Positions 6,143-12,240 of a stretch of 16,799 nucleotides of DNA are shown piece after piece. Under the pieces are notes generated by a model. That model ran no database searches and was not told the DNA's origin. It was given only the letters and a program-made list of their open reading frames with translations. How positions within the stretch are numbered: the first letter of the stretch is position 1; each line of letters begins with the position of its first letter. A program made the translations under genes and the position numbers. This DNA is from JACVRW01 sp036519295 (lineage in GTDB: Bacteria > Actinomycetota > Thermoleophilia > Solirubrobacterales > Thermoleophilaceae): the NCBI GenBank assembly GCA_036519295.1, contig DATDLN010000166.1, positions 1 through 16,799 on the forward strand, given 5' to 3'.

Positions 6143-6679
6143 TCAGGTGGTCGTGCCGGCTTGCCGGCGGGTCTCCTGCGCCTTCTGCTGTGCGCTCTCC
6201 TTGAGGCCCTCGGCGTGTTCTTGGCCGGCCTGCTGCGCGGTCTCCTTGGCGCTTTGTGCCGCCTGCTGGGCGACCTCCCTGCCGCGCTCGACGGCCTCCT
6301 GGCCGGTCTCCTTGGCCCTGTCCTTGAGCTGGTCGGCCATCGGGCCGAGCTTCTCGTCCTCCACGCGGGTGGAGGGGATGAGCAGGCCCCCTACGAAGCC
6401 CACCGCCACGGCGCCGAGCGCGAGGCCCAGCGGGTTCTCCTGCGCGATGCCCGCGGCCTTGCGGGCACCCTGCTTCACGTCGCCGCCGTCCGGAGTGGAC
6501 TCTGAGATCGTCGAGCCAACGCCGGAGACCCTTTCCTTGACGGAGTCGACGCGGTCGGAGATCGCCTCCTTGGCCCGGCCGGTCACGTCGGTCTTGTGGC
6601 CCAAAGCTTCCACGGTGTCACCCATGCGCTCGCGGGTCTGCTCTATGTCCTGCCTGATTTCGCGCGGGTCTTGGCCCAT
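6143..6679 (-). CDS. DUF3618 domain-containing membrane protein
   Basis: A 178-residue protein. The N-terminal DPREIRQDIEQTRERMGDTVEAL (4-26) is the typical DUF3618 motif (RxDIExTRxxMxxTvdAL). Residues 83-101 form one glycine- and alanine-rich membrane helix, and the rest (115-178) is a charged amphipathic coil with Lys/Glu/Gln-Ala repeats like KETAQQAGQ, similar to LEA or YtjH-type proteins. The ATG at 6679 has AAGGAGGA six bases upstream; the frame is open further upstream but that part is antisense-like. It overlaps the holin-like gene by 37 bases, and the trio 7670-6143 is likely one transcript. The family commonly sits beside Holin-X genes; its role is unknown but is often assumed to be envelope stress. 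Confidence 0.85.
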   Translation of the reverse strand: MGQDPREIRQDIEQTRERMGDTVEALGHKTDVTGRAKEAISDRVDSVKERVSGVGSTISESTPDGGDVKQGARKAAGIAQENPLGLALGAVAVGFVGGLLIPSTRVEDEKLGPMADQLKDRAKETGQEAVERGREVAQQAAQSAKETAQQAGQEHAEGLKESAQQKAQETRRQAGTTT

Positions 6680-7062
6680 TGCACGTCCTCCTTCACGCTT
6701 TCGGTTGTCTGCTCTGGCACCGGCGGTCCGGCCTCCCGAACCTTGTCGCGCCCCCGCAACGCGAGCACCCCCGCCACCGCCGCGTAGACGACGGCGGGAA
6801 TCAGCGCGGCCAGCCACAGCGACACGGCCTCGTCGAGGGCGGCGATGGCGCAGGTCGTGAGCGCCGCGAAAGCGCCGAGACCGAACACGCCGGCACCGCC
6901 GAACAGGCCGGCGCCAAGGCCCGCCGTCTTGCCCTTCTCGCCGAGCTCGGCCTTTGCCAGCTCGATCTCCTGGCGTACCAGCATCGTCGTCTGATTCGAG
7001 AGCTCCTTGAGCAAATCGCCGGTCGGGCGATCGCGCAACTCGTTGTTCTCTGGCGCTGTCAT
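6643..7062 (-). CDS. Holin-X / putative Actinobacteriota holin superfamily III membrane protein
   Basis: A 139-residue protein. The N-terminal part LLKELSNQTTMLVRQEIELAKAEL (17-40) is the amphipathic helix typical of the Holin-X (PF07332) family. Two hydrophobic segments follow (about 48-75 and 82-102), then a charged tail. Despite the name, chromosomal members are not known to lyse cells; they occur with DUF3618 proteins as seen here. The ATG at 7062 has GGGAG six bases upstream and lies two bases after the stop of the upstream gene. Its 3' end overlaps the DUF3618 start by 37 bases, which suggests translational coupling. Confidence 0.85.
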   Translation of the reverse strand: MTAPENNELRDRPTGDLLKELSNQTTMLVRQEIELAKAELGEKGKTAGLGAGLFGGAGVFGLGAFAALTTCAIAALDEAVSLWLAALIPAVVYAAVAGVLALRGRDKVREAGPPVPEQTTESVKEDVQWAKTRAKSGRT

Positions 7063-7064
7063 GC

Positions 7065-7670
7065 CTACTCCCGAAACCCCGGCGAAGTCCCCGCGGCCGC
7101 GGGCTCGTCGGCCGGGCCGGAGCCCGGCACATCGCCGCCGGTCAACGGGGATTCGCGCGTGAAGCGTCCGGCGCCAGCGCCGAGGCCCTGGGATGAGGAC
7201 CCAGCATCGGATCCGTGGAGCGAGCTGCGGTAGCGGTCTGCGCTCGACGCCTTCAGCAGCCGCGCGGCCGCGACGCCGAGCGCCAGGCCCCCAAGGACGA
7301 CGGCCCAGGTGTTGCGCCGGGCGAAATCCTCGACGTCGTTCAGAAGACGGTCGCCGTCGCTATCGCGTAGATAGCCGCCAAGCCGCTCCGCCCGGTCCGC
7401 GGCCTGCTCGACGTACCGCGCCGGCGTCTCCTTGCCTTGATTGTGCAGCGCTTCGGCCACCGAACGCGCGTCGCTCGCACTGGAGCCGACCCGCTCGCCC
7501 AGCTGTGTGGAGCGCTGGTCGACCTGGTCTCGTACCCGGCCGCGCGCCTGGCCGGCCGCCTCGCGCGCCTTCTCCTGAGACTGAGACGCCACCTCTTTGG
7601 CCTTGTCCTGTGCCTTCTCGGCGGCCCCATTGCCGCCTTCGCTCTTGGTGGTGTGAGGGGTGTCGGGCAT
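7065..7670 (-). CDS. LEA-like amphipathic protein with one membrane anchor
   Basis: A 201-residue protein. Residues 16-60 are a string of Ala/Lys/Glu/Gln repeats (AAEKAQDKAKEVASQSQEK type) that would form an amphipathic helix like late-embryogenesis-abundant or apolipophorin-like proteins. Residues 84-120 hold a second helix with ARYVEQAADRAERLGGYL, which is common in proteins that accompany DUF3618 and Holin-X. One membrane helix lies at about 122-138 (VVLGGLALGVAAARLL), followed by a Gly/Ser/Pro-rich tail. The ATG at 7670 has a clear GGAGG five bases upstream. First gene of the tight trio reaching 6143. No enzyme motif; a protective or scaffolding role is inferred. Confidence 0.75.
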   Translation of the reverse strand: MPDTPHTTKSEGGNGAAEKAQDKAKEVASQSQEKAREAAGQARGRVRDQVDQRSTQLGERVGSSASDARSVAEALHNQGKETPARYVEQAADRAERLGGYLRDSDGDRLLNDVEDFARRNTWAVVLGGLALGVAAARLLKASSADRYRSSLHGSDAGSSSQGLGAGAGRFTRESPLTGGDVPGSGPADEPAAAGTSPGFRE

Positions 7671-7684
7671 GCTTGCCTCCGTAG

Positions 7685-7741
7685 AAAAAGGGCATCGCCC
7701 CGGGGCAGCCCGACCGCGGAGCAAAGGTCCACGGCCGGGCT
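7685..7741 (-). terminator. Stem-loops ending in a T-run between the two-TM gene and the LEA-like gene
   Basis: On the minus strand AGCCCGGCCG (7741-7732) pairs with CGGTCGGGCT (7716-7707) over ten positions with one G-U pair and a 15-base loop. It is followed by a short GGGC-gat-GCCC hairpin and five T (7689-7685). This looks like a terminator or attenuator separating the two-TM gene from the three-gene set. It ends 14 bases before the start codon at 7670, leaving room only for the ribosome site. Confidence 0.4.
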
Positions 7742-7763
7742 GGCTATCGGCGGGGCGACGTCG

Positions 7764-8114
7764 TTAGTGGACTCCGTTCCGGTCGTCCCGGTTGCCGCGA
7801 TCACCACGGTCGCCCGGGTCGCCGGTGTACGGCTCGTGGCTCCCTGACTTGGCAAGCCCGCGAGAGATGAAATAGCCCGCGCCCAGAATTGAGACGTAGA
7901 GCCAGGCCTGGCGAGCGATGAACTCATCCGTTCCGTTGTCGCCGCCGTTGATCACAGCGGCGCTGATGAGGATCGCGACGACCAGGCCAACCATCGCCCA
8001 AAACTCCGTCGTCTTGAACGCCTGCTTGGTCTCCGTGGTCAGCCGACGGACAGCGCGGCCGATGCCCGGCCGCGAGGTGGCGAGATCGCCACCGGTGGCA
8101 CCTGTGGTTGCCAT
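7764..8114 (-). CDS. Small two-helix membrane protein
   Basis: A 116-residue protein with two membrane helices (about 37-55 and 70-86). A basic N-terminal stretch GRAVRRLTTETKQAFKTTEFW precedes them and a polar tail GDRGDRGNRDDRNGVH follows. The arrangement is that of small actinobacterial membrane proteins found near stress genes; no named family could be assigned with certainty. The ATG at 8114 has GGGAGG seven bases upstream. A sigma-B-like promoter is seen at 8256-8280 and a TetR-type operator overlaps its -35 region, so the gene is probably a stress-induced and repressed member of that regulon. Confidence 0.75.
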   Translation of the reverse strand: MATTGATGGDLATSRPGIGRAVRRLTTETKQAFKTTEFWAMVGLVVAILISAAVINGGDNGTDEFIARQAWLYVSILGAGYFISRGLAKSGSHEPYTGDPGDRGDRGNRDDRNGVH

Positions 8115-8255
8115 TGAAGAACCTCCCGGGTCCTTGAATTGATTGTCGGAAGTACGGGACGGACGCTGCTCGACAGCGCCCGCGTCAGCGCTTCGCGTAA
8201 GGCAGGTCCGGGGAGACGTCGCGAGTCCGCTCCGCTTCCGCCCGACCGTGTCCTC

Positions 8256-8280
8256 TTGCCCGCGAGCACGACGTGCAAAC
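8256..8280 (-). promoter_or_regulatory. Sigma-B-like promoter upstream of the two-TM gene
   Basis: On the minus strand GTTTGC (8280-8275) and GGGCAA (8261-8256) are separated by 13 bases. The general-stress sigma consensus is GTTTAA, 12-14 bases, GGGWAW, so nine of twelve key positions agree. The resulting leader would be about 130 bases. A SigB/F/G-type sigma factor is encoded 1.8 kb away, so it could be the one that reads it. Confidence 0.45.
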
Positions 8281-8292
8281 AGACAGATCTGT
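8279..8292. promoter_or_regulatory. TetR-type operator copy A
   Basis: ACAGAC-AG-ATCTGT differs at one position from the repeat ACAGAC-AA-GTCTGT in front of the TetR gene. It also lies in a perfect 14-base palindrome AGACAGATCTGTCT (8281-8294). It overlaps the first base or two of the -35 element of the sigma-B-like promoter, a good position for repression. Confidence 0.5.
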
Positions 8293-8459
8293 CTCACGAG
8301 AACACGGCAAGCCCGAGGGCCGCCACCCGCAGCGCAACCTTGCTACGCGGCCGGAGGTTGGCCTCGTTCTCGTAGCGCCGCGTATTCGGTTGCTCGCGCG
8401 GGTACCTAGGGCGAGCGGGCCCCGCGTCCGCCTCTCCCCATGTTCCTTCCAGAGCCACC

Positions 8460-9308
8460 GTGAACGTGCGATTGCTGTCGTGGAATGTCGCGCGCCGAGT
8501 CACTCGGCTTGCGGATCAAGCCGCAGTGCTGGCGGAGCGGACGCCGGACGTTCTCGCCCTCCAGGAAGTCACAGCACGAACGGCTCCTTTGTGGCGCGCG
8601 GCCTGTGACGCCGTCGGCCTCTGCCATGTCATCGCGTCCCTCGACCACGCAGATCCGGCACGCGAGCCGCCCTCCCGAAGGCGAACCGGCGTCCTGGTCG
8701 CAGCCCGCACGCCGCTGCGGGCCGTCTCGCGGCTGTTCGCCCCGTGGCCTGAAACCGTTGTTGGAGTTCTCGTCGAGACTCGGGATGCCCCGGTCGAAGT
8801 GCACTGCGTCCATGTGCCGAACGCCAGCAACGGCTGGGTCAAGGTCCAAACGCTCGAATCGATCAGAGCCGGCCTGACAGCCGCTCCTGCCGGACCCCGT
8901 CTGCTGTGCGGCGACCTCAACACCCCGCGGCGCGAGCTGCCTGACGGGACGGTCCTCTCGTTCGCGCGGGACTCGCGCGGAAACCTTCGTCCCGAGCGTG
9001 GCGTGCGGTGGGACGCAGGCGAGCTCGGCGTCGTGCCGGGTCTCCGCGAACTGGGCTACCGCGACGCATTTCGCACGCTTCACGGCTACGCCCGGCGCGA
9101 ACCGAGCTGGACCTGGCGCCAACGCGCCGGCCACACAGGCGGCTGGCGCCTCGACCACCTCTTCGCCTCGGCCGAGCTACGCCCCGTCCGCTGCGTCTAC
9201 CACCACGCTTGGCGCGACCAGGGCTTGAGCGACCACTCCGCCATCGAAGCCGATCTCGAGCTCGTCGGGGGTGCTAGACGCCGCGCGCCTCGTCCTCGGC
9301 GAGCTTGA
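8460..9308 (+). CDS. Endonuclease/exonuclease/phosphatase (EEP) family protein
   Basis: A 282-residue protein with the metal-dependent phosphodiesterase motifs of the EEP fold (exonuclease III, DNase I, some lipid and sugar phosphatases). The motifs seen are LLSWNV (5-10, metal-binding Asn), LALQEV (32-37, catalytic Glu at 36), HCVHVPN (115-121), CGDLNTP (150-156, Asp and Asn), RLDHLF (230-235) and LSDHSAIEADL (256-266, the catalytic Asp-His pair). All catalytic positions are present, so it should be active. No signal peptide. The GTG at 8460 is the only start that keeps the first strand; the ribosome site is weak. Its last 35 bases overlap tail to tail with the ferritin-like gene. DNA repair is the usual guess, but the substrate is not shown by the sequence. 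Confidence 0.85.
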   Translation: MNVRLLSWNVARRVTRLADQAAVLAERTPDVLALQEVTARTAPLWRAACDAVGLCHVIASLDHADPAREPPSRRRTGVLVAARTPLRAVSRLFAPWPETVVGVLVETRDAPVEVHCVHVPNASNGWVKVQTLESIRAGLTAAPAGPRLLCGDLNTPRRELPDGTVLSFARDSRGNLRPERGVRWDAGELGVVPGLRELGYRDAFRTLHGYARREPSWTWRQRAGHTGGWRLDHLFASAELRPVRCVYHHAWRDQGLSDHSAIEADLELVGGARRRAPRPRRA

Positions 9309-9756
9309 GGCTGCTTTCCCGCACGCCGTCGAAGTGCCCGCGCTGGATCTCGACCGCCCAATCGGCAAGCTGCGTGACCTCGTCCTCCCCGACGGTTCTG
9401 CTCATCGTCTGCACGATCTCCCAGTGACCGACCTCACCGGCCTCCGCCATCGTCAGGAACTCGAAGCCGTCCAGCGCCTCCTCCTCGTCCGCGAGGTAGG
9501 TCCGGAGCATCTCCTCGGCCTCCGTCTTCGTCTCCTGCGCGAGCTCACGGATGGCGGTCTTGCGACCCTGGAGCGAGTCGATGAGCGCGTCCGTTCTGCG
9601 TTCGGTCTCCTCCGCCTGGTCCCTCATGCGGTCGAGTTGATCGCGGAAGTGTTCGCCGGCGTCCATCCCGGCGACATGGGCCGTCGCTGTCTGCGCGGCC
9701 CCAGCCAGACCGAGAACTTCCCCGAGCTTCTCGTCCAATGGGGTCAGCTCCGCCAT
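9274..9756 (-). CDS. Ferritin-like helical protein (hypothetical)
   Basis: A 160-residue, almost wholly helical protein without membrane segments. The stretch FEFLTMAEAGEVGHWEIVQT has an ExxH pattern, and WAVEIQRGHFDGVRES a second Glu and His at helix spacing, as in ferritin-like four-helix proteins (DUF892 and relatives). The N-terminal MAELTPLDEKLGEVLGLAGAAQTAT and a long charged coil (about 40-85) come before them. The metal site is an inference and no exact family could be named. The ATG at 9756 has GGAGTGA four bases upstream. It lies downstream of the sigma factor gene on the same strand with a 131-base gap, so it may have its own promoter or be in an operon with it. Confidence 0.6.
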   Translation of the reverse strand: MAELTPLDEKLGEVLGLAGAAQTATAHVAGMDAGEHFRDQLDRMRDQAEETERRTDALIDSLQGRKTAIRELAQETKTEAEEMLRTYLADEEEALDGFEFLTMAEAGEVGHWEIVQTMSRTVGEDEVTQLADWAVEIQRGHFDGVRESSLKLAEDEARGV

Positions 9757-9785
9757 CGATTCACTCCATTGGTTTGCGACAGGAC

Positions 9786-9853
9786 TGGCAGGCCCGTACC
9801 CGCCGTCACACCCCGCAATCCCTACGCGGCTCGCGGACGGGGGAGGCCTGCCA
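9786..9853. repeat. Inverted repeat with 50-base loop between sigma factor and ferritin-like gene
   Basis: TGGCAGGCC (9786-9794) and GGCCTGCCA (9845-9853) are perfectly complementary over nine bases. They frame the leader region of the ferritin-like gene. The left arm of a weak sigma-B-like pair (GTTTAC at 9875-9870, CCGTAT at 9858-9853 on minus) touches the right end. A control hairpin or operator is possible. Confidence 0.3.
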
Positions 9854-9887
9854 TACGGGTGCTGGGCGAGTAAACGCGGCGTCGGGT

Positions 9888-10697
9888 TTATGCCGCTGCG
9901 ACGGCTGCCTCGAGCCGGCCTAGTGCGCGGCGCAGCAGCCGCGAGACGTGCATTTGCGAATAGCTGATCCGCTCGCCGATCTCGCTCTGGCTGAGGTCGT
10001 ACTTGAGGCGTAGCTCGAGCACCTCGCGCTCGGGGTCGGGCAGCGCCTGCCAGCTGCTCGCGACTGCGTCGCGGTCCTCCACGAGCTCGTAGCCGGAGTC
10101 CTCGCCACCCATCATGTCCACAAGCGAGGCCGCCTCGTCGTCGCCCCGGGCCGTTGGTGCGTCGAGCGAGGCGGCCGCAAGGCTGGCTCCGGCCTCCCGC
10201 GCTTCGAGCACCTCGTCGACAGAGCATCCGAGCGCCTGGGCGACCTCGCGCGGCTTCGGCGAGCGGCCAAGCTGCTTCGACAGAGCATCCGTCTCGCGGG
10301 TCGCCGCGAGCGTACGCTCCTGGAGGTCGCGCGGCACGCGGAGCGCCCAGCCCTTGTCGCGGAAGTGGCGCTTCAGCTCGCCGAGGATGGTCGGCGCCGC
10401 GTAGCTCGTGAATTTCGTGCCGCGATGGGGGTCGAAGCGGTCGATCGCCATGATCAAGCCCACGCTCGCCACCTGCAGTAGGTCGTCGAAGGGCTCATCC
10501 CCATGGCTGTAGCGCAGCGCAAGACCGCGCGCGAGGGGCAGGAACCGCTCCACAAGCTCCTCCCGTGCCGCCGGGTCGCGCTCACGGTGATAGCGGATCA
10601 AAAGCCGTCGCTCAATTTGCTGTGCTGCAACCCGGTCGCAGCGATGGGCATGGGAAATACGGGGTCGCCTGGGCGGTGCCAGGGCCACTGCACTCAT
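9888..10697 (-). CDS. RNA polymerase sigma factor, SigB/SigF/SigG subfamily
   Basis: A 269-residue sigma-70 family protein lacking region 1.1. Region 2 is clear: DLLQVASVGLIMAIDRFDP, GTKFTSYAAPTILGELKRHF, then RDKGWALRVPRDLQE. Region 3 (LSKQLGRSPKPREVAQALG) follows, then region 4 with LPDPEREVLELRLKYDLSQSEIGERISYSQMHVSRLLRRAL, the -35 recognition helix-turn-helix. This is the general-stress/sporulation type, which reads GTTT-x-GGGTAT promoters. The ATG at 10697 has GGAGGTT three bases away. No anti-sigma or anti-anti-sigma gene is adjacent, unusual for this group. A TetR repressor gene lies divergent upstream with an operator (10835-10848) between them. Confidence 0.92.
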   Translation of the reverse strand: MSAVALAPPRRPRISHAHRCDRVAAQQIERRLLIRYHRERDPAAREELVERFLPLARGLALRYSHGDEPFDDLLQVASVGLIMAIDRFDPHRGTKFTSYAAPTILGELKRHFRDKGWALRVPRDLQERTLAATRETDALSKQLGRSPKPREVAQALGCSVDEVLEAREAGASLAAASLDAPTARGDDEAASLVDMMGGEDSGYELVEDRDAVASSWQALPDPEREVLELRLKYDLSQSEIGERISYSQMHVSRLLRRALGRLEAAVAAA

Positions 10698-10834
10698 CTG
10701 AACCTCCGTCGGTCTCTTACCTGACGCAAGGTCCGAGTCGCGACCGATCCGACCATGGCGGCCGCACGCCGTCCCCTGACAATCCTTAGGACGTCACGCC
10801 GAGTGGCAGGGGTGCCCCCCGTCGCGCCTTCTAG

Positions 10835-10848
10835 ACAGACCTGTTTGT
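10835..10848. promoter_or_regulatory. TetR-type operator copy B
   Basis: ACAGAC-CT-GTTTGT, one mismatch from the full inverted repeat, with AG and CT flanks that extend the symmetry. It lies 138 bases upstream of the sigma factor start and 90 bases upstream of the TetR start, so it could serve the sigma factor gene. Confidence 0.5.
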
Positions 10849-10879
10849 CTCCGTTCGACTCACTTTCTAAACCCGTGAA

Positions 10880-10908
10880 CCGACAGAACTCCTCTCCTCA
10901 TGTATACA
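10880..10908 (+). promoter_or_regulatory. Likely promoter of the TetR gene
   Basis: CCGACA (10880-10885) and TATACA (10903-10908) are 17 bases apart, an acceptable sigma-A pair. The -10 element runs into operator C, which would give simple autorepression. Confidence 0.4.
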
Positions 10909-10919
10909 GACAAGTCTGT
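10906..10919. promoter_or_regulatory. TetR-type operator copy C, in front of the repressor gene
   Basis: ACAGAC-AA-GTCTGT is a perfect six-base inverted repeat around two bases. It lies 19 bases upstream of the ATG at 10939 and overlaps the putative -10 element, the usual place for TetR self-control. Confidence 0.6.
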
Positions 10920-10938
10920 TGACGCTAGGCTCGGAGCC

Positions 10939-11526
10939 ATGCCCGCCGCTGCCGAAGTCATCGCGGACGTGAAGCCAGGGGCGCGCGAGCGCATTCTCGA
11001 GACCGCCTACGAGCTGTTCGCCCGCCGCGGAATACGGGATGTAGGCGTAGACGAAGTGATCGAGCGCGCTGGCGTGGCCAAGGCAACCCTCTATCGACAC
11101 TTCCCCTCGAAGGATGACCTGGTGATCGCCTTCCTCAAGCTCCGCGAGCAGCGCTGGACGGTGGCGTGGGTCGAGGCGGAGGCGAGGCGACGTGCCTCCA
11201 CACCAGAGCAGCAGCTACTCGCGATCTTTGGGCTGTTCGACGAGTGGTTCCACCGCGACGACTACGAGGCCTGCTCCTTCATCAACGTGCTGCTCGAGAT
11301 GGGCCCCGCGCATCCCGCCGGCAAGGCCAGTGTCCAGCACCTCGCGAACATCCGCACGGTCGTGCGTGGACTCGCGGAGGAAGCCGCCCTGCGTGACCCA
11401 GACTCCTTCGCCCGCTCCTGGCACATCCTCATGAAGGGCTCGATCGTCTCCGCCACCGAAGGCGACACCGAGGCGGCGCAGAGGGCCAGATCGATGGCGC
11501 GCCGGCTGATAGAGCAACACCGCTAG
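10939..11526 (+). CDS. TetR/AcrR family transcriptional repressor
   Basis: A 195-residue regulator. The N-terminal DNA-binding domain is clear: RERILETAYELFARRGIRDV (16-35), then the helix-turn-helix VDEVIERAGVAKATLYRHFPSKDDLV (37-62). The helical C-terminal part (about 70-195) would form the ligand pocket and dimer interface, with no hint of the ligand beyond several Trp, Phe and Met residues (FGLFDEWFH, CSFINVLLEMG). Length is normal. The ATG at 10939 is preceded by GGAG at a short distance; an in-frame ATG at 10900 would start inside the operator and is less likely. It is divergent from the sigma factor. Three matching operators in the window suggest it controls itself, the sigma factor and the 8114/8460 region. 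Confidence 0.9.
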   Translation: MPAAAEVIADVKPGARERILETAYELFARRGIRDVGVDEVIERAGVAKATLYRHFPSKDDLVIAFLKLREQRWTVAWVEAEARRRASTPEQQLLAIFGLFDEWFHRDDYEACSFINVLLEMGPAHPAGKASVQHLANIRTVVRGLAEEAALRDPDSFARSWHILMKGSIVSATEGDTEAAQRARSMARRLIEQHR

Positions 11527-11557
11527 CGGGCGAGCACGTCCAGCCTCCAGTCCCCGA

Positions 11558-11815
11558 TCAGCGCCAGGATGGACGCCTGCGCGCTGACACTTCCTCGTCT
11601 GAGCGATGACGAACATTGCGCTCCAACTGCGCCGGGCTGGCCGGCACCTCGCGGCCTCGGTGGTGTACGACGCGAACGACCTGGCGCATGCCGCCGCAGG
11701 GGCAGGGGCGCACGGATGCGCGCCCGTTGGCGATGACCGATTCGGTCCGTGCGCCGCACCGTTGGCAGAGGATCTCAGCAACGGCCGGCACCAGCATCCT
11801 GCCTCTGATTCTCAT
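11558..11815 (-). CDS. Small zinc-ribbon-like protein
   Basis: An 85-residue frame with ILCQRCGARTESVIANGR followed by SVRPCPCGGMRQVVRVVHHR. The pairs Cys-x-x-Cys and Cys-x-Cys suggest one zinc site; the rest is a basic, probably disordered tail. The ATG at 11815 has GGGGG upstream. The frame remains open upstream to an ATG at 12097, but that part (residues before MRIRGRML) is low-complexity and contains a strong hairpin, so the shorter form is preferred. It converges with the TetR gene. Function unknown. Confidence 0.5.
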   Translation of the reverse strand: MRIRGRMLVPAVAEILCQRCGARTESVIANGRASVRPCPCGGMRQVVRVVHHRGREVPASPAQLERNVRHRSDEEVSARRRPSWR

Positions 11816-12240
11816 GTTCCCCCAAGGGCCGCAGACTCCAGGCATACGGAATGGGCACAGGACCATGCGGCTGCCCGGGGCCAGACGTGTGAAACGCGCG
11901 CTCCCGCTCCGGTCGTCAGAAACGGCCGCTCGTAGCGAGAAGTTGCTGCTCGAAGCGCTATAACCGGTGTCGGGCCCGTCTGCACGGGGGCTACGGGGGC
12001 CCCGGGCTAGGGCACGGACGGGATCTGGCTCCACCCCGGTTGGGGTGGTGGGGTCATTGGACGATGCCCCGACGCCGACGAAGACCGCCTTCGACATAGA
12101 TCCCGCCCGGGGTCAACGAGCGAGACCGGTGCGCAGGCCAACGACGACGATGACGACACCCTCCTATCAGAGCGTCAAGTCCGGAGCACGCGCGCACGAT
12201 CGCGACAGCTTGGTGAGCCTCGGTCCCTACGGGGCGAGAC
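11816..12240. other. Intergenic region of about 425 bases with one strong hairpin
   Basis: Between the zinc-ribbon gene and the end of the RTX-repeat gene. No convincing gene: frames on both strands are low-complexity. CCACCCC (12031-12037) and GGGGTGG (12042-12048) form a perfect seven-base stem with a GGTT loop, possibly a terminator for the RTX-repeat gene on minus, though it is about 190 bases from its stop. Confidence 0.4.

Larger units (their letters stand above)
8115..8459. other. Divergent control region of 345 bases
   Basis: No gene is supported here. It separates the two-TM protein (minus) from the endonuclease-like gene (plus). It holds the palindromic operator at 8279-8294 and a sigma-B-like promoter for the minus gene. 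The 165 bases nearest the plus gene show no clear promoter. Confidence 0.6.
10698..10938. other. Divergent control region between sigma factor and TetR genes
   Basis: 240 bases without a gene. It holds two copies of the ACAGAC-type operator and a likely TetR promoter. On the minus side no clear sigma-A or sigma-B promoter could be fixed for the sigma factor gene; a weak pair GTCGAA and TCTAGA flanks operator B. Confidence 0.55.

Noticed and set aside
6643..7062. Idea that the holin-like gene marks a prophage
   Set aside because: Holin-X genes are commonly chromosomal beside DUF3618, and no other phage gene is in the window.
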